Assembly (NCBI RefSeq): GCF_048569485.1 | Contig: NW_027442233.1 | Location: forward strand, 98,415 to 162,414 | DNA length: 64,000 nt | Direction of reading: 5' to 3' | Source of the DNA: Anomaloglossus baeobatrachus | Taxonomy: Eukaryota > Chordata > Amphibia > Anura > Aromobatidae | Shown: positions 35,976 to 46,945 of the stretch, piece after piece | How positions within the stretch are numbered: the stretch's first letter is position 1 | Layout of the letters: each line of letters opens with the position of its first letter | Program-made: the position numbers and the translations under genes | Notes under the pieces: model-generated | What the model was told of the DNA's origin: nothing | Databases searched by the model: none | The model's input: only the letters and a program-made list of their open reading frames with translations

Positions 35976-37432
35976 TGTATATGATTGATGCTAATGGTTC
36001 ATATTTCTAATTGAGGGGTGGGGTGCGTGATTATGGGGTCCTGTGTGTGGTTATGCCGGCATTGTCCTTCGTACTAGTCATGTGGGAGGGCTTCTCGTTT
36101 GAAGCTTGTGAACTTTCCGTAATCTGCGCAGACGCAATGAGGTAATTCCCACGGTCTGAACTCTATTAACCCCCACACATGCGCGGTGTGGTTCTCTCCC
36201 ACGGACCTGAACTCCTGTTCCCCTCACGCATGCGCACTCCTGCTTTGCTCTGGCACTCGCTTTCTGAACCTTCACAGCTAGAATCATTATACTAAGGAAT
36301 ACAAATATATGGTGCACATCAACACTCCCCACCAATAACTAATATTATTTAATTCAATTAAAATTCATTATTTCAACATTCCTTTTTGTTTTTAAAACTG
36401 AAGAAATGTTCATTAATTACTTTCCTCCATGGATTTTTCTTCATTGCTTCCTGAGCAGCTTCATCTGTATTTGCACAACATGAAAACCCGCAGGCGCACC
36501 GCCACCTCCATGGCTTCTAACTGGGTCTGTTTAGGGCCCTTATACAAAAAGAAATTTTTTAAATGTTCACCCATATTGCTTTTTTTGCTTATATGAACTC
36601 CTTCTAGTTCGTTAACCTCATATGTACGATTGCCGCACGCGATCTCTGCACACACACTGTATATAATGTCTGCACTACTATATGAAACCTCTCAACACTT
36701 CTTACCCGTAAGGGCTTTCCTGCTCGTGGTCTCTGAACATTCGCACTGCATATCAATTTTTACACAACCCGTCACTATACACACGCAATTTTTTATTTTT
36801 CTTCAGTTTTCGCCTTTTCCCTTTTGAGAAATAATACATGATTGTGAGATTCAAAATTTTTAATTATTTTTCTTTTTTTTTTTTCTATCTCTGTAATATC
36901 ATCATCAATTTAGTTTTTCAACACAACCTCTCCCATTTTTTAACACAATAAATACCATAACCTTTCTTCTCTCCCCATTGTTTATCATGATCCCCTATAT
37001 AGGGCTGTGGATAGAGCTTCCAGCCAGTGCATTACTACGATCCCCAGTAAATTCCACAGTTCTAGACTCTCAGCATTCTGTTATATTTCCAAGAAATATT
37101 TTTGTATTATTCTTTTTCTCTTTTTTCTTTTTGTTTTGTAATTTCTATATTGTTGCGATATTTGTTACACGTCCAGGACTTTTAAGTTGTCTTTTAATAC
37201 ATTATGTTTTAAATCTTGTTGCCGTTATATGATAAGTCGATTGTTGTAAAATAATGAGTTATGAATATTTATTCCATAACATCTCTACATACATTCTTAT
37301 AATGTATGTATAGTAATCACAGGCCTTAGCTTGTATGAAGTGTGTTTGTGAGGTTGGAGAACTTCTAGCTAGCATCTGACATGATTAAATCAAACCTGGC
37401 TGACAACTCAGTGCTATTTTTCTATGTGGTTT
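35976..37432. other. Unassigned sequence with one small unknown frame
   Basis: Mostly AT-rich. A minus-strand frame at 36461-36655 (64 codons) reads EVNELEGVHISKKSNMGEHL then a Lys-Asn-Phe-Phe-Leu-Tyr-Lys-Gly-Pro-Lys segment. I recognise no family. It could be an exon of an unidentified transposon gene. T-rich stretches lie near 36860 and 37120. Confidence 0.3.
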
Positions 37433-37902
37433 TGATAAGGCCTTAATTTAGGTTGATGCCATTCAGTCGTGCATCCCTCTTAAACTGTCTGCAGTCCAAA
37501 TTATGAGTCACCCATGGTAGCATGCATAACCACTCTCTTTCACTCACACTAGAGACGTACTCAGATATGAATAGAAAGCAAGACTCCTTTATTCCGGAAG
37601 TTTGTACAGATATTTAACCGGACTTCTTGGCTAGGTGCCAAGAATACGTAACACGTCTCCTATTGGATAAAGTAGAACAGCTTATTCTGTGATATACAAT
37701 TTACTGTAATGTGCTTGGTTCCTCATTTATATTAAGCAATGTCAGTATGATTCACTCGTCACATGAATAGCCCAGACTGTCTGAGTTTTATGTCCAAATG
37801 CAGAACTAGGTGGGGGTACACAGTCTGAAACAGCATCTTAAATCCTGTTCTTTATGGATATCTCCATATAATTCTTATATACTCATAATCTTGTCCATAA
37901 CA
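37433..37902 (-). mobile_element. Solo LTR of the 12294-19073 ERV family
   Basis: 470 bp, starting TGATAAGGCC and ending CCATAACA on the plus strand, flanked by GTTT (37429-37432, 37903-37906). It is homologous throughout to the ERV LTRs but visibly more diverged, so it is older. 37907-38510 is unassigned. Confidence 0.85.
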
Positions 37903-38513
37903 GTTTCTTAGCGATGGACTGGAATTAGCATTGAAGCCCTTCTAAGCATTACTTTAGGTCAAAGGTCAACTAGCCTCAAAGCCTTCTATACATTCTTTAG
38001 GTGAAAGGTCAACTAGCTGGTTTTGGAAAACCTGTTCTGCGCAGGACACTACGTGTGCAGATTTAGGACCACGTGACAATGACTTAATGCATGGGCTAAA
38101 ACTGAGAATGAGTTATATTAGGTTTTTGAAGACATGTTTAAAGCCATGTAAAGACACAAGTGAGGAAAGGAGGGTGTGTTGAAATGTATTTTAGCTTGAC
38201 CACATTTCATAGAGTTTGGAATGCGGACCATTCTCAACCAGATGGAAGACTGCCTGCATAACATCACAGCTATGTAAGATAATGGACTCTTTCTCTATCT
38301 TTTTCTCTCTTAACTCAATTCTAACTAAAGCCAAGCATTATTTTCCTGTAATGATTTTTTAACCTTTATTGAATAAACCCACATATGGTTTGCACCTATA
38401 TTTCTCTTCAATCATTATATACTGGCTAAGCATAATATACGTCAAATCCTATTTTTAACAATTGTCCCGCCAGTATTTGACATACAGCGGCCGATCCTCT
38501 GACGTATCTGTAT

Positions 38514-38522
38514 GTATGTATG

Positions 38523-38555
<33 letters not shown>

Positions 38556-38562
38556 ATATATG
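38514..38562. repeat. TATG/TA microsatellite
   Basis: TATG repeats pass into TA repeats. Confidence 0.9.
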
Positions 38563-38569
38563 TTCTTTC

Positions 38570-38870
38570 CTCTGTAGTAGACTGTTGATTTTTCCTTGAT
38601 GTCCTGATGAAGGAGACTGAGTTCTCTGAAACGCGTCGACCTGAATAACAGCATAAGAAGATGAAATAATCAACATCTGATTTTCTGGTGATAGCGCGGC
38701 ATACACCCGATCTTTCCCCCGTTACGTCTGAATTCGCTTTCGCTTCCACCATCCTTTATGTGCATTTAGGAGTTGTGACTGGCACAACCCTTATAGGTTA
38801 ATGAAATTACCAGGTAAGGTAACAGATAAGCCAAGGTAAGACCCTGTCCTGCGCTTCTATCCACAGTATT
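38570..38870 (+). mobile_element. Penelope-like element fragment with hammerhead-like motif
   Basis: Shares GAAACGCGTCGACCTGAAT, a GCGCGGCAT block and a GGTAAGACCCTG...GCGCTT...CCACAG tail with the element at 12088-19720, in the same order. The ends are not defined. 38880-39180 is unassigned repetitive DNA with an ATTAATAAAG end. Confidence 0.5.
38601..38640 (+). ncRNA. Hammerhead-like ribozyme motif
   Basis: GTC-CTGATGA, imperfect stem II (AGGAGA...TTCTCT), GAAA, CGCGTC, GAC. Core nucleotides are intact. Stem I is only 3 bp and stem II is mismatched. Confidence 0.45.
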
Positions 38871-39189
38871 TCCTACGTACACTGTGATGTTTAGGCAGAG
38901 ACTGAGTGAGTTGCGTGATGAGCGGTGAAGTCTGAAGTCACCTGAGGTCAAGTTACCTGCTGTCACAAGTGTGGGACCGTGGGAACCTCCAGCTGTGGCC
39001 ACGGCTAACCTGAGTGACGTCACCACTGATCGCTGCTCAGTTTCTGCCTGAACCTCACAGCGGGTGGTCATGTGCCATGATCACGTGCTGTGACTACATG
39101 TAGCAGAGCTTGAATCGTTGTGTAATCTCGTGTGGATTATGTTGGACTTGCACAGGTGTTTTGGGGATTAATAAAGTGGTAAAAGCGGG

Positions 39190-39345
39190 TATCCGCTACA
39201 TACACTGTGTACACATGGCTCCGCTACATATACATTGTGCACCCCCGGCTCCGCTACATACACAGCTCCACTACTACACATAGCACTGTTCAATACACAT
39301 CGTACACATGCGGCTCTGCTCCATATACGTCGTACACACATTTTC
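39190..39345. repeat. Short GGCTCCGCTACATA-type repeats
   Basis: About five loose copies of CGCTACATA(CA)C with GTGTACAC spacers. Confidence 0.6.
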
Positions 39346-39540
39346 AGCAAATTGTGATCAAGACCGATCAGGTCCAAATGTTTTTTTTTCTAAAGTCGCT
39401 CAATAAATCTTCTCCTCACCTGAACTCATCAATAAAGAATTCAATTTAGCAAAGATTGAAATGAATTTGAAGGGGTCACAAACATACGCAACAGGGGTCA
39501 CATACATACGCAACAGTGGTTTTCTATAACCGTCCACTGA

Positions 39541-39677
39541 CACCGCACCTCATCCAGTGTGTGCACGCCAATATAGGACTACACTGAGGAGCTGATCATG
39601 TGACCCCTGACTCCTCCCCTCCATGTGACATCATCACAGGTCCTGTAAGCACAGAGCAGCCATATATCTAGGGTCGT
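39541..39677 (+). promoter_or_regulatory. ZNF-promoter-like segment (orphan)
   Basis: Shares ordered blocks with the region before gene B (54233-54321): CTCCTCCC, a CATG...TGAC(A/G)TCA...CA block, AGGTCCT, and CCATATATCTAG. In both places a large tandem array begins right after the last block. No exons follow here, so it looks like the promoter end of a lost or displaced ZNF paralogue. Confidence 0.5.
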
Positions 39678-39874
39678 GGCTAAATCCCAGTGGCTAGAAG
39701 GACCTGGTCCCTCTGCCCACTGGGAAATAGCCTACTCTATAGAGAGAAAGCTAAATCCCAGTAGGCTAAAGGACCAGGTCCCTCCTTCCACTGGGATTTA
39801 GCTTTCTCTATCCAGAGTCGGCTATTTCCCAGTGGGCAGAGGGACCAGGTCCTTCTAGCCACTGGGATTTAGCC
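39678..39874. repeat. Nested perfect hairpin at the head of the 118-bp satellite
   Basis: A perfect 55-bp inverted repeat (39678-39732 and 39820-39874), with a second 20-bp inverted repeat inside its 87-bp spacer (AGAGAAAGCTAAATCCCAGT and its complement). The arms contain the GGACC(A/T)GGTCC core of the satellite. Confidence 0.9.
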
Positions 39875-39890
39875 TGCTCTCTATGAGAAA

Positions 39891-42800
39891 GCTAATTCCT
39901 AGTGGGCTAAAGGACCAGGTCCTAATGAGTGTTTTAATATGCTTTTTAGTGGGAAAAAAGGACCAGGTCCTTCTGCCCACTGGGATTTAGCCTGCTCTCT
40001 ATGAGAAAGCTAATTCCTAGTGGGCTAAAGGAACAGGTCCTAATGAGTGTTTTAATACGACTTTTAGTGGGAAAAATGACCAGGTCCTTCTGCCCACTGG
40101 GATTTAGCCTGCTCTACATAAGAAAGCTAAATCCTAGTGGGCTAAAGGACCAGGTCTTAATGAGTGTTTTAATACAACTCGTAATGGGGAAAAAAGGACC
40201 AGGTCCTTCTGCCAACTGGGATTTAGCCTGCTCTGTATGAGAAAGCTAATTCCTAGTGGGCTAAAGGACCAGGTTCTAATGAGTGTTTTAATACGATTTT
40301 TAGTGGGAAAAAAGGACCAGGTCCTTCTGCCCACCGGGATTTAGCCTGCTCTCTATGAGAAAGCTAATTCCTAGTGGGCTAAAGGACCAGGTCCTAATGA
40401 GTGTTTTAATACGATTTTTAGTGGGAAAAAAGGACCAGGTCCTTCTGCCCACTGGGATTTAGCCTGCTCTCTATGAGAAAGCTAATTCCTAGTGGGCTAA
40501 AGGACCAGGTCCTAATGAGTGTTTTAATACGATTTTTAGTGGGAAAAAAGGACCAGGTCCTTCTGCCCACTGGGATTTAGCCTGCTCTCTATGAGAAAGC
40601 TAATTCCTAGTGGGCTAAAGGACCAGGTCCTAATGAGTGTTTTAATACGATTTTTAGTGGGAAAAAAGGACCAGGTCCTTCTGCCCACTGGGATTTAGCC
40701 TGCTCTCTATGAGAAAGCTAATTCCTAGTGGGCTAAAGGACCAGGTCCTAATGAGTGTTTTAATACGATTTTTAGTGGGAAAAATGACCAGGTCCTTCTG
40801 CCCACTGGGATTTAGCCTGCTCTACATAAGAAAGCTAAATCCTAGTGGGCTAAAGGACCAGGTCTTAATGAGTGTTTTAATACAACTCGTAATGGGGAAA
40901 AAAGGACCAGGTCCTTCTGCCAACTGGGATTTAGCCTGCTCTGTATGAGAAAGCTAATTCCTAGTGGGCTAAAGGACCAGGTTCTAATGAGTGTTTTAAT
41001 ATGATTTTTAGTGGGAAAAAAGGACCAGGTCCTTCTGCCCACTGGGATTTAGCCTGCTCTCTATGAGAAAGCTAATTCCTAGTGGGCTAAAGGACCAGGT
41101 CCTAATGAGTGTTTTAATACGATTTTTAGTGGGAAAAAAGGACCAGGTCCTTCTGCCCACTGGGATTTAGCCTGCTCTCTATGAGAAAGCTAATTCCTAG
41201 TGGGCTAAAGGACCAGGTCCTAATGAGTGTTTTAATACGATTTTTAGTGGGAAAAAAGGACCAGGTCCTTCTGCCCACTGGGATTTAGCCTGCTCTCTAT
41301 GAGAAAGCTAATTCCTAGTGGGCTAAAGGACCAGGTCCTAATGAGTGTTTTAATACGATTTTTAGTGGGAAAAAAGGACCAGGTCCTTCTGCCCACTGGG
41401 ATTTAGCCTGCGCTCTATGAGAAAGCTAATTCCTAGTGGGCTAAAGGACCAGGTCCTAATGAGTGTTTTAATATGCTTTTTAGTGGGAAAAAAGGACCAG
41501 GTCCTTCTGCCCACTGGGATTTAGCCTGCTCTCTATGAGAAAGCTAATTCCTAGTGGGCTAAAGGAACAGGTCCTAATGAGTGTTTTAATACGACTTTTA
41601 GTGGGAAAAATGACCAGGTCCTTCTGCCCACTGGGATTTAGCCTGCTCTACATAAGAAAGCTAAATCCTAGTGGGCTAAAGGACCAGGTCTTAATGAGTG
41701 TTTTAATACAACTCGTAATGGGGAAAAAAGGACCAGGTCCTTCTGCCAACTGGGATTTAGCCTGCTCTACATAAGAAAGCTAAATCCTAGTGGGCTAAAG
41801 GACCAGGTCTTAATGAGTGTTTTAATACAACTCGTAATGGGGAAAAAAGGACCAGGTCCTTCTGCCAACTGGGATTTAGCCTGCTCTGTATGAGAAATCT
41901 AATTCCTAGTGGGCTAAAGGACCAGGTCCTAATGAGTGTTTTAATACGATTTTTAGTGGGAAAAAAGGACCAGGTCCTTCTGCCCAATGGGATTTAGCCT
42001 GCTCTCTATGAGAAAGCTAATTCCTAGTGGGCTAAAGGACCAGGTCCTAATGAGTGTTTTAATACGATTTTTAGTGGGAAAAAAGGACCAGGTCCTTCTG
42101 CCCACTGGGATTTAGCCTGCTCTCTATGAGAAAGCTAATTCCTAGTGGGCTAAAGGACCAGGTCCTAATGAGTGTTTTAATACGATTTTTAGTGGGAAAA
42201 AAGGACCAGGTCCTTCTGCCCACTGGGATTTAGCCTGCGCTCTATGAGAAAGCTAATTCCTAGTGGGCTAAAGGACCAGGTCCTAATGAGTGTTTTAATA
42301 TGCTTTTTAGTGGGAAAAAAGGACCAGGTCCTTCTGCCCACTGGGATTTAGCCTGCTCTCTATGAGAAAGCTAATTCCTAGTGGGCTAAAGGAACAGGTC
42401 CTAATGAGTGTTTTAATACGACTTTTAGTGGGAAAAATGACCAGGTCCTTCTGCCCACTGGGATTTAGCCTGCTCTACATAAGAAAGCTAAATCCTAGTG
42501 GGCTAAAGGACCAGGTCTTAATGAGTGTTTTAATACAACTCGTAATGGGGAAAAAAGGACCAGGTCCTTCTGCCAACTGGGATTTAGCCTGCTCTCTATG
42601 AGAAAGCTAATTCCTAGTGGGCTAAAGGACCAGGTCCTAATGAGTGTTTTAATACGATTTTTAGTGGGAAAAAAGGACCAGGTCCTTCTGCCCACTGGGA
42701 TTTAGCCTGCTCTCTATGAGAAAGCTAATTCCTAGTGGGCTAAAGGACCAGGTCCTAATGAGTGTTTTAATACGATTGTTAGTGGGAAAAAAGGACCAGG

Positions 42801-45600
42801 TCCTTCTGCCCACTGGGATTTAGCCTGCGCTCTATGAGAAAGCTAATTCCTAGTGGGCTAAAGGACCAGGTCCTAATGAGTGTTTTAATATGCTTTTTAG
42901 TGGGAAAAAAGGACCAGGTCCTTCTGCCCACTGGGATTTAGCCTGCTCTCTATGAGAAAGCTAATTCCTAGTGGGCTAAAGGACCAGGTCCTAATGAGTG
43001 TTTTAATACGATTTTTAGTGGGAAAAAAGGACCAGGTCCTTCTGCCCACTGGGATTTAGCCTGCTCTCTATGAGAAAGCTAATTCCTAGTGGGCTAAAGG
43101 ACCAGGTCCTAATGAGTGTTTTAATACGATTTTTAGTGGGAAAAAAGGACCAGGTCCTTCTGCCCACTGGGATTTAGCCTGCTCTCTATGAGAAAGCTAA
43201 TTCCTAGTGGGCTAAAGGACCAGGTCCTAATGAGTGTTTTAATACGATTTTTAGTGGGAAAAAAGGACCAGGTCCTTCTGCCCACTGGGATTTAGCCTGC
43301 TCTCTATGAGAAAGCTAATTCCTAGTGGGCTAAAGGACCAGGTCCTAATGAGTGTTTTAATACGATTTTTAGTGGGAAAAAAGGACCAGGTCCTTCTGCC
43401 CACTGGGATTTAGCCTGCGCTCTATGAGAAAGCTAATTCCTAGTGGGCTAAAGGACCAGGTCCTAATGAGTGTTTTAATATGCTTTTTAGTGGGAAAAAA
43501 GGACCAGGTCCTTCTGCCCACTGGGATTTAGCCTGCTCTCTATGAGAAAGCTAATTCCTAGTGGGCTAAAGGACCAGGTCCTAATGAGTGTTTTAATACG
43601 ATTTTTAGTGGGAAAAAAGGACCAGGTCCTTCTGCCCACTGGGATTTAGCCTGCTCTCTATGAGAAAGCTAATTCCTAGTGGGCTAAAGGACCAGGTCCT
43701 AATGAGTGTTTTAATACGATTTTTAGTGGGAAAAAAGGACCAGGTCCTTCTGCCCACTGGGATTTAGCCTGCGCTCTATGAGAAAGCTAATTCCTAGTGG
43801 GCTAAAGGACCAGGTCCTAATGAGTGTTTTAATATGCTTTTTAGTGGGAAAAAAGGACCAGGTCCTTCTGCCCACTGGGATTTAGCCTGCTCTCTATGAG
43901 AAAGCTAATTCCTAGTGGGCTAAAGGACCAGGTCCTAATGAGTGTTTTAATACGATTTTTAGTGGGAAAAAAGGACCAGGTCCTTCTGCCCACCGGGATT
44001 TAGCCTGCTCTCTATGAGAAAGCTAATTCCTAGTGGGCTAAAGGACCAGGTCCTAATGAGTGTTTTAATACGATTTTTAGTGGGAAAAAAGGACCAGGTC
44101 CTTCTGCCCACTGGGATTTAGCCTGCGCTCTATGAGAAAGCTAATTCCTAGTGGGCTAAAGGACCAGGTCCTAATGAGTGTTTTAATATGCTTTTTAGTG
44201 GGAAAAAAGGACCAGGTCCTTCTGCCCACTGGGATTTAGCCTGCTCTCTATGAGAAAGCTAATTCCTAGTGGGCTAAAGGAACAGGTCCTAATGAGTGTT
44301 TTAATACGACTTTTAGTGGGAAAAATGACCAGGTCCTTCTGCCCACCGGGATTTAGCCTGCTCTACATAAGAAAGCTAAATCCTAGTGGGCTAAAGGACC
44401 AGGTCTTAATGAGTGTTTTAATACAACTCGTAATGGGGAAAAAAGGACCAGGTCCTTCTGCCAACTGGGATTTAGCCTGCTCTGTATGAGAAAGCTAATT
44501 CCTAGTGGGCTAAAGGACCAGGTTCTAATGAGTGTTTTAATACGATTTTTAGTGGGAAAAAAGGACCAGGTCCTTCTGCCCACTGGGATTTAGCCTGCTC
44601 TCTATGAGAAAGCTAATTCCTAGTGGGCTAAAGGACCAGGTCCTAATGAGTGTTTTAATACAATTTTTAGTGGGTAAAAAGGACCAGGTCCTTCTAGCCA
44701 CTGGGATTTAGCCTGCTCTCTATGAGAAAGCTAATTCCTAGTGGGCTAAAGGACCAGGTCCTAATGAGTGTTTTAATACGATTTTTAGTGGGAAAAAAGG
44801 ACCAGGTCCTTCTGCCCACTGGGATTTAGCCTGCTCTCTATGAGAAAGCTAATTCCTAGTGGGCTAAAGGACCAGGTCCTAATGAGTGTTTTAATACGAC
44901 TTTTAGTGGGAAAAATGACCAGGTCCTTCTGCCCACCGGGATTTAGCCTGCTCTACATAAGAAAGCTAAATCCTAGTGGGCTAAAGGACCAGGTCTTAAT
45001 GAGTGTTTTAATACAACTCGTAATGGGGAAAAAAGGACCAGGTCCTTCTGCCAACTGGGATTTAGCCTGCTCTGTATGAGAAAGCTAATTCCTAGTGGGC
45101 TAAAGGACCAGGTTCTAATGAGTGTTTTAATACGATTTTTAGTGGGGAAAAAGGACCGGGTCCTTCTGCCCCCTGGGATTTAGGCTGCTCTGTATGAGAA
45201 AGCTAATTCCTAGTGGGCTAAAGGACCAGGTCCTAATGAGTGTTTTAATACGACTTTTAGTGGGAAAAAAGGACCAGGTCCTTCTGCCCACTGGGATTTA
45301 GCCTGCTCTACATAAGAAAGCTAATTCCTAGTGGGCTAAAGAACCTGGTCCTAATGAGTGTTTTAATACAACTCGTAATGGAGAAAAAAGGACCAGGTCC
45401 TTCTGCCAACTGGGATTTATCCTGCTCTCTATGAGATAGCTAATTCCTAGTGGGCTAAAGGACCAGGTCCCAATAACTGTTTTAATACAAGACTCAGTGA
45501 TCTAATGGACCAGGTCCTTCTGCCCACTAGGATTTAGCCTGCTCTCTATGAAAATGCTAAACTCTAGTGGGCTAAAGGACCAGGTCCCTAGGGGCGTTTT
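39891..45600. repeat. 118-bp satellite array, about 48 monomers
   Basis: The monomer is 118 bp (for example 39891 to 40009) and has two GGACCAGGTCC sites. Its arms GCTAATTCCTAGTGGGC... and ...GCCCACTGGGATTTAGC are inverted copies, so each monomer can form a stem of about 32 bp with a loop of about 38 nt. Sequence variants recur in blocks: a TATGCTTTTTAG marker occurs at 39939, 41473, 42300, 42890, 43480, 43834 and 44188, which is spacings of 13, 7, 5, 5, 3 and 3 monomers. Monomers decay from about 45130. The small frames here are repeat artefacts. Confidence 0.95.
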
Positions 45601-45684
45601 TAAAATGGACACACTTGGCTAAAAACCATGTTATCATGCCAATTGGGATTTATTTTACTGTATCTGTAGATTATGTGCAGTAGA

Positions 45685-46185
45685 ATCATAGAAAGTTATA
45701 GTTGGACGGGACCTCCAGGGTCATCAGGTTCAACTCCCTGCTCAAAGCAAGATTCACTATATCATCCCACACAGGTGTCTGTCCAGTCTCCTTTTTACGT
45801 CTTCCCTTGAAGGGGAACTCACTACCTCTTGTAGTTCCAGTCATTGATCACCCTCACTGTCAAAAGGTTTTTATTCCAAAATCTAATCTGTGACGCTTCC
45901 CAATCAGTTTCATTCCATTGCTTCTATTCTTTCCTTGTCCTTGTCAACCCTAGTTCGACAGCCTTTGAGATATTTGCAGACGGCTATTAAGATTCCTCTC
46001 CGTTTTCTTTTTTTCAAGCTAAACATTCCCAAATCCTGTAACCATTCCTCATCGGACAGTTTATAGACCGGTCACCATTCTGGCTGCTCTTCTGTGAACT
46101 TGCTCCAATTTGTTGATGTCTTTTTTTAAGACGTGGTGCTCAGAATTGCAGATGAGGTCTGACCAAAGAGGAGTAGAGGGTGATA
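45685..46185 (-). mobile_element. CR1 LINE 3' end
   Basis: On the plus strand it starts AATCATAGAAAG, then GGACGGGACCTCCAGGGTCATCAGG-type sequence and further on GACGTGGTGCTCAGAATTG...GAGGTCTGACCA, the reverse of a CR1 3' end as known in birds and frogs. 3' UTR only. Confidence 0.7.
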
Positions 46186-46199
46186 ATTACTTCACGTGA

Positions 46200-46425
46200 T
46201 CGATGGCTGGACCATATATGACAAGCTTTTCTCCCCCCATTCACCTTTTGTGTCTCCCCTATTTCCTCATAGAATGTAAGCTTACGAGCAGGGCCCTCAC
46301 TCCTCCTGGTATCTTAATTTTGTTATTTTGTATTCTCATATTGTCTGTACATGTCCCCTCTGAATTGTAAAGCGCTGTGGAATATGTTGGCGCTATAGAA
46401 ATAAAACTTATTATTATCTGTGCTT
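46200..46425 (+). mobile_element. Retroposon 3' tail (GTAAAGCGCTG type)
   Basis: GAATGTAAGCTTACGAGCAG, then AATTGTAAAGCGCTGTGG, GTTGGCGCTATAGAAATAAA and a short TTATTAT tail, a very common frog LINE/SINE-type 3' end. 46426-46943 has a possible MITE edge (TTAGGTTGCATGTACAGC) and no genes. Confidence 0.5.
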
Positions 46426-46945
46426 CTGTTAATACATTGCAAAATTGTGCTTGTCTTTTTTGCTGCTGCATCACACTGTTGACTCATGTTCAGTCTGTCA
46501 TCTATCAGTATGCGATTAGTATATTAGTGGTACTAGATTTGAAAGTGTTCACATTTTTTTCACATAGATTAAGTGATATGGAAGACTACAAAGTAAGCTC
46601 TTAGGTTGCATGTACAGCAGCTGACGCAGTGTCAGCCCGCCTGTGGAAATGTGAGTGTGCTCTGCAGGAGAATGCAGCAGTCCGCGCCTACTATCAGGGT
46701 TCAGTGTGCTACCTACTTTTGCTTTTTTCTCCCTATGGAGAACATTCTGGCCACAGGAACATAAATTGACATGCTGCAGCTTGGAAAGCCGCGCCACATG
46801 TAAGTTTACGGAGCAGAGAAAAGAAGCATCGTGGGCAAGAGATTTCTATAAATCCATCCACTGTGCTTGTACTGTAGAACGCAGCATTCTGTATGCAAAC
46901 AAACACGCTACTTCCAAAACGTTGCAAACACTGACTGTGCAAATA

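Noticed and set aside
40001-45079. Families of repeated 66- and 79-codon frames
   Set aside because: Same-frame products of the 118-bp satellite repeated at multiples of the monomer.
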